Below, one piece after another: positions 62,520 through 64,000 of a DNA stretch of 64,000 nt. Under the pieces are notes generated by a model. That model saw nothing but the letters and a program-made list of their open reading frames with translations, was not told where the DNA came from and did not search any database. Origin of the DNA: Rallus limicola (Eukaryota; Chordata; Aves; Gruiformes; Rallidae); the NCBI GenBank assembly GCA_022605955.1, contig JAKCOZ010000022.1, positions 930,001-994,000 on the forward strand, written 5' to 3'. The translations under genes were made by a program, and so were the position numbers. Each line of letters opens with the position of its first letter. The stretch's first letter is position 1.

Positions 62520-64000
62520 TTTTTGTTTTTTCTTTTTTAAAAGGAGCTAAAAGGACAAATCCACTGTCTCTGGTGTTACCACCTCACCTGACCAGCACCT
62601 CCAAACCCCGAATGAACACGCGGAGCAAACACCTCTGGTTTCCTTGCATTACACAAGAACACAGAACTCCAGTGCCACTGCTTATCCCACCAGTGGACAG
62701 ACAAAGCTGGATTCTCTCAGACCACGTGAAAGCAAAGGGAAAACATGACAGTAAACGAGTGGGACAAGTGAGTTAAGAGGCTGCCTGAAAGCTCCTGGGG
62801 TCATTAAAACAGGTTACTGAGAAGCAGCAGAGGTACATGAAAACATGGAACACTTGTAGGGATATTTTCACTGCAAAGTTCAACATTCAGGAAACAGAAA
62901 AAAAACAGGGCTGGTTCCTTTCAGTCTCTGGTCCAAGTGCACTGAGGCAGAAGCTTTAATTACATAATTACACTCCCCACAGCATGATTTTGTCTACAGT
63001 GTGCTATACAACAATAGCTTGGAATTAAAGACAGTAAGAAAACCAGATTTTCAGTTCTGATCTGGATCTTAATTTCATTCTTCTACATTTACATTCAACT
63101 GTAAAATGTCACACCTTTGTTACAGCTTGAGGTACATGATTCCCCCCTCACCTCCCCCTTCTGGGGTGGAAAATCATTTACATCTCTCGTGATTTGACAA
63201 GGAATAAACTACATCCTCTGGCAGCAATGGATGTGACTGCCCTTAGCAAGCCAACAGAGTCAAATAGCATCACCAGTGTGTGTGCAGAGATCCAGCAACA
63301 CGAAATACAGCCAGGTCACCAAAAGGCAAGTTCAGATCCTGCCTTCATGTTTACAGGTTCCCCATGAGACCTTCTACATGGTAAGCGTTTTACTGGTAGC
63401 CTCACAAACCCCCGTGGGCTGGTCCCAAGCCAAGGACCAGCAAACCAGAAGCCACCTTCTTTTAGGGACAGAAGCAAATCAGCAAGAACCAGCAACAGAC
63501 TCAAATATGAAGAAAACAAGTTTTCAAAGTCGCACTAAGGAGTCACCTAGCTCCAATTCTTCTTCATTCTTCTTAACCCAACCCAAATTGTGGGGCTAAT
63601 GGTTGAGGAAGGTGCAGGACCTTGGCAAGGTGAGCACACTGCATTGCACACTGTGAGCCTCAGGGATATGGTTTGAGCAGCCCAACAGCACCCCTAGAAC
63701 TGCACAGAGCTTTCAAGGCTGCAGTAGGTACACCAGGAATTCACAGAGATGCTCTCTTGTTCTTTGCTCCTTTTCTTTATTACTCTTCACATTTGATAGG
63801 GATTTTTGCAGCGTTGCTGCACCCACTGTACTGTAATTCCAAAAACTCTTTTCAGAGCAGTTATGTTCTATATAAGGGCTGCCTGCCCTTCCATGCATCA
63901 CTTTACTTCTGTCCACACTGAGTTTCCTCTGCTGTCTTATCAGCCAGTGAACTGGTATCCAGAGACCTTGCAGCAGCTTTCTGGTTTTCCCACAGACTTC
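62520..64000. other. NPRL3 intron, no element recognised
   Basis: A+T-richer intronic sequence to the window edge. In mammals a neighbouring NPRL3 intron contains an alpha-globin enhancer, but I saw no clustered NF-E2 and GATA sites here. Confidence 0.4.

Noticed and set aside
60600..64000. search for the next NPRL3 exon upstream
   Set aside because: No sequence matching the expected LKEAYD-type exon end with a donor was found; it must lie beyond the window.

Overview
The window is eukaryotic and almost certainly avian. It is full of CR1 LINE fragments, many with the characteristic 3' tail ending in short ATTCTATG-type repeats. It carries a class III (ERVL-like) endogenous retrovirus with a TGTCCTGGTTTCAG LTR start of the kind common in birds, and it holds two split vertebrate genes in the order found beside the alpha-globin locus: MPG on the + strand and NPRL3 on the - strand, tail to tail. 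No bacterial or phage features are present. The LTR type hints at a songbird or a related lineage, but I cannot name the species.

Layout. From 1 to about 13.1 kb there is no recognisable coding exon, only CR1 fragments and small tandem repeats. A defective provirus lies at 13.16-16.19 kb, with perfect 5-bp target-site duplications. Non-coding sequence follows to a compact CpG island at about 23.3-23.7 kb, the likely MPG promoter and possibly, by synteny, also that of the divergent RHBDF1. A 405-bp sequence is present twice in opposite orientation (16,454-16,858 and 24,636-25,040, 97% identical), bracketing 7.8 kb that includes the CpG island. MPG has three coding exons (30,675-30,896; 34,238-34,442; 41,222-41,616) that join in frame into a 273-residue alkyladenine DNA glycosylase, with a poly(A) signal at 41,675. 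NPRL3 runs leftward: its last seven coding exons lie between 60,524 and 43,785, and its 5' exons are beyond the right edge. Its introns hold more CR1 copies.

The genes are unrelated in function. MPG excises alkylated and deaminated purines in base-excision repair; NPRL3 is a subunit of GATOR1, the amino-acid-sensing brake on mTORC1. They are neighbours by ancient synteny, and NPRL3 introns are known in other amniotes to house alpha-globin enhancers. A 12-bp composite NF-E2/AP-1 plus GATA site occurs twice in the window, once in an NPRL3 intron (47,359) and once upstream of MPG (19,116). This is the most suggestive regulatory signal seen. The best candidates for a second look are the inverted duplication, the composite sites, the young provirus with a long open RT-RNase H-integrase frame, and an unassigned exon-like segment at 26,241.
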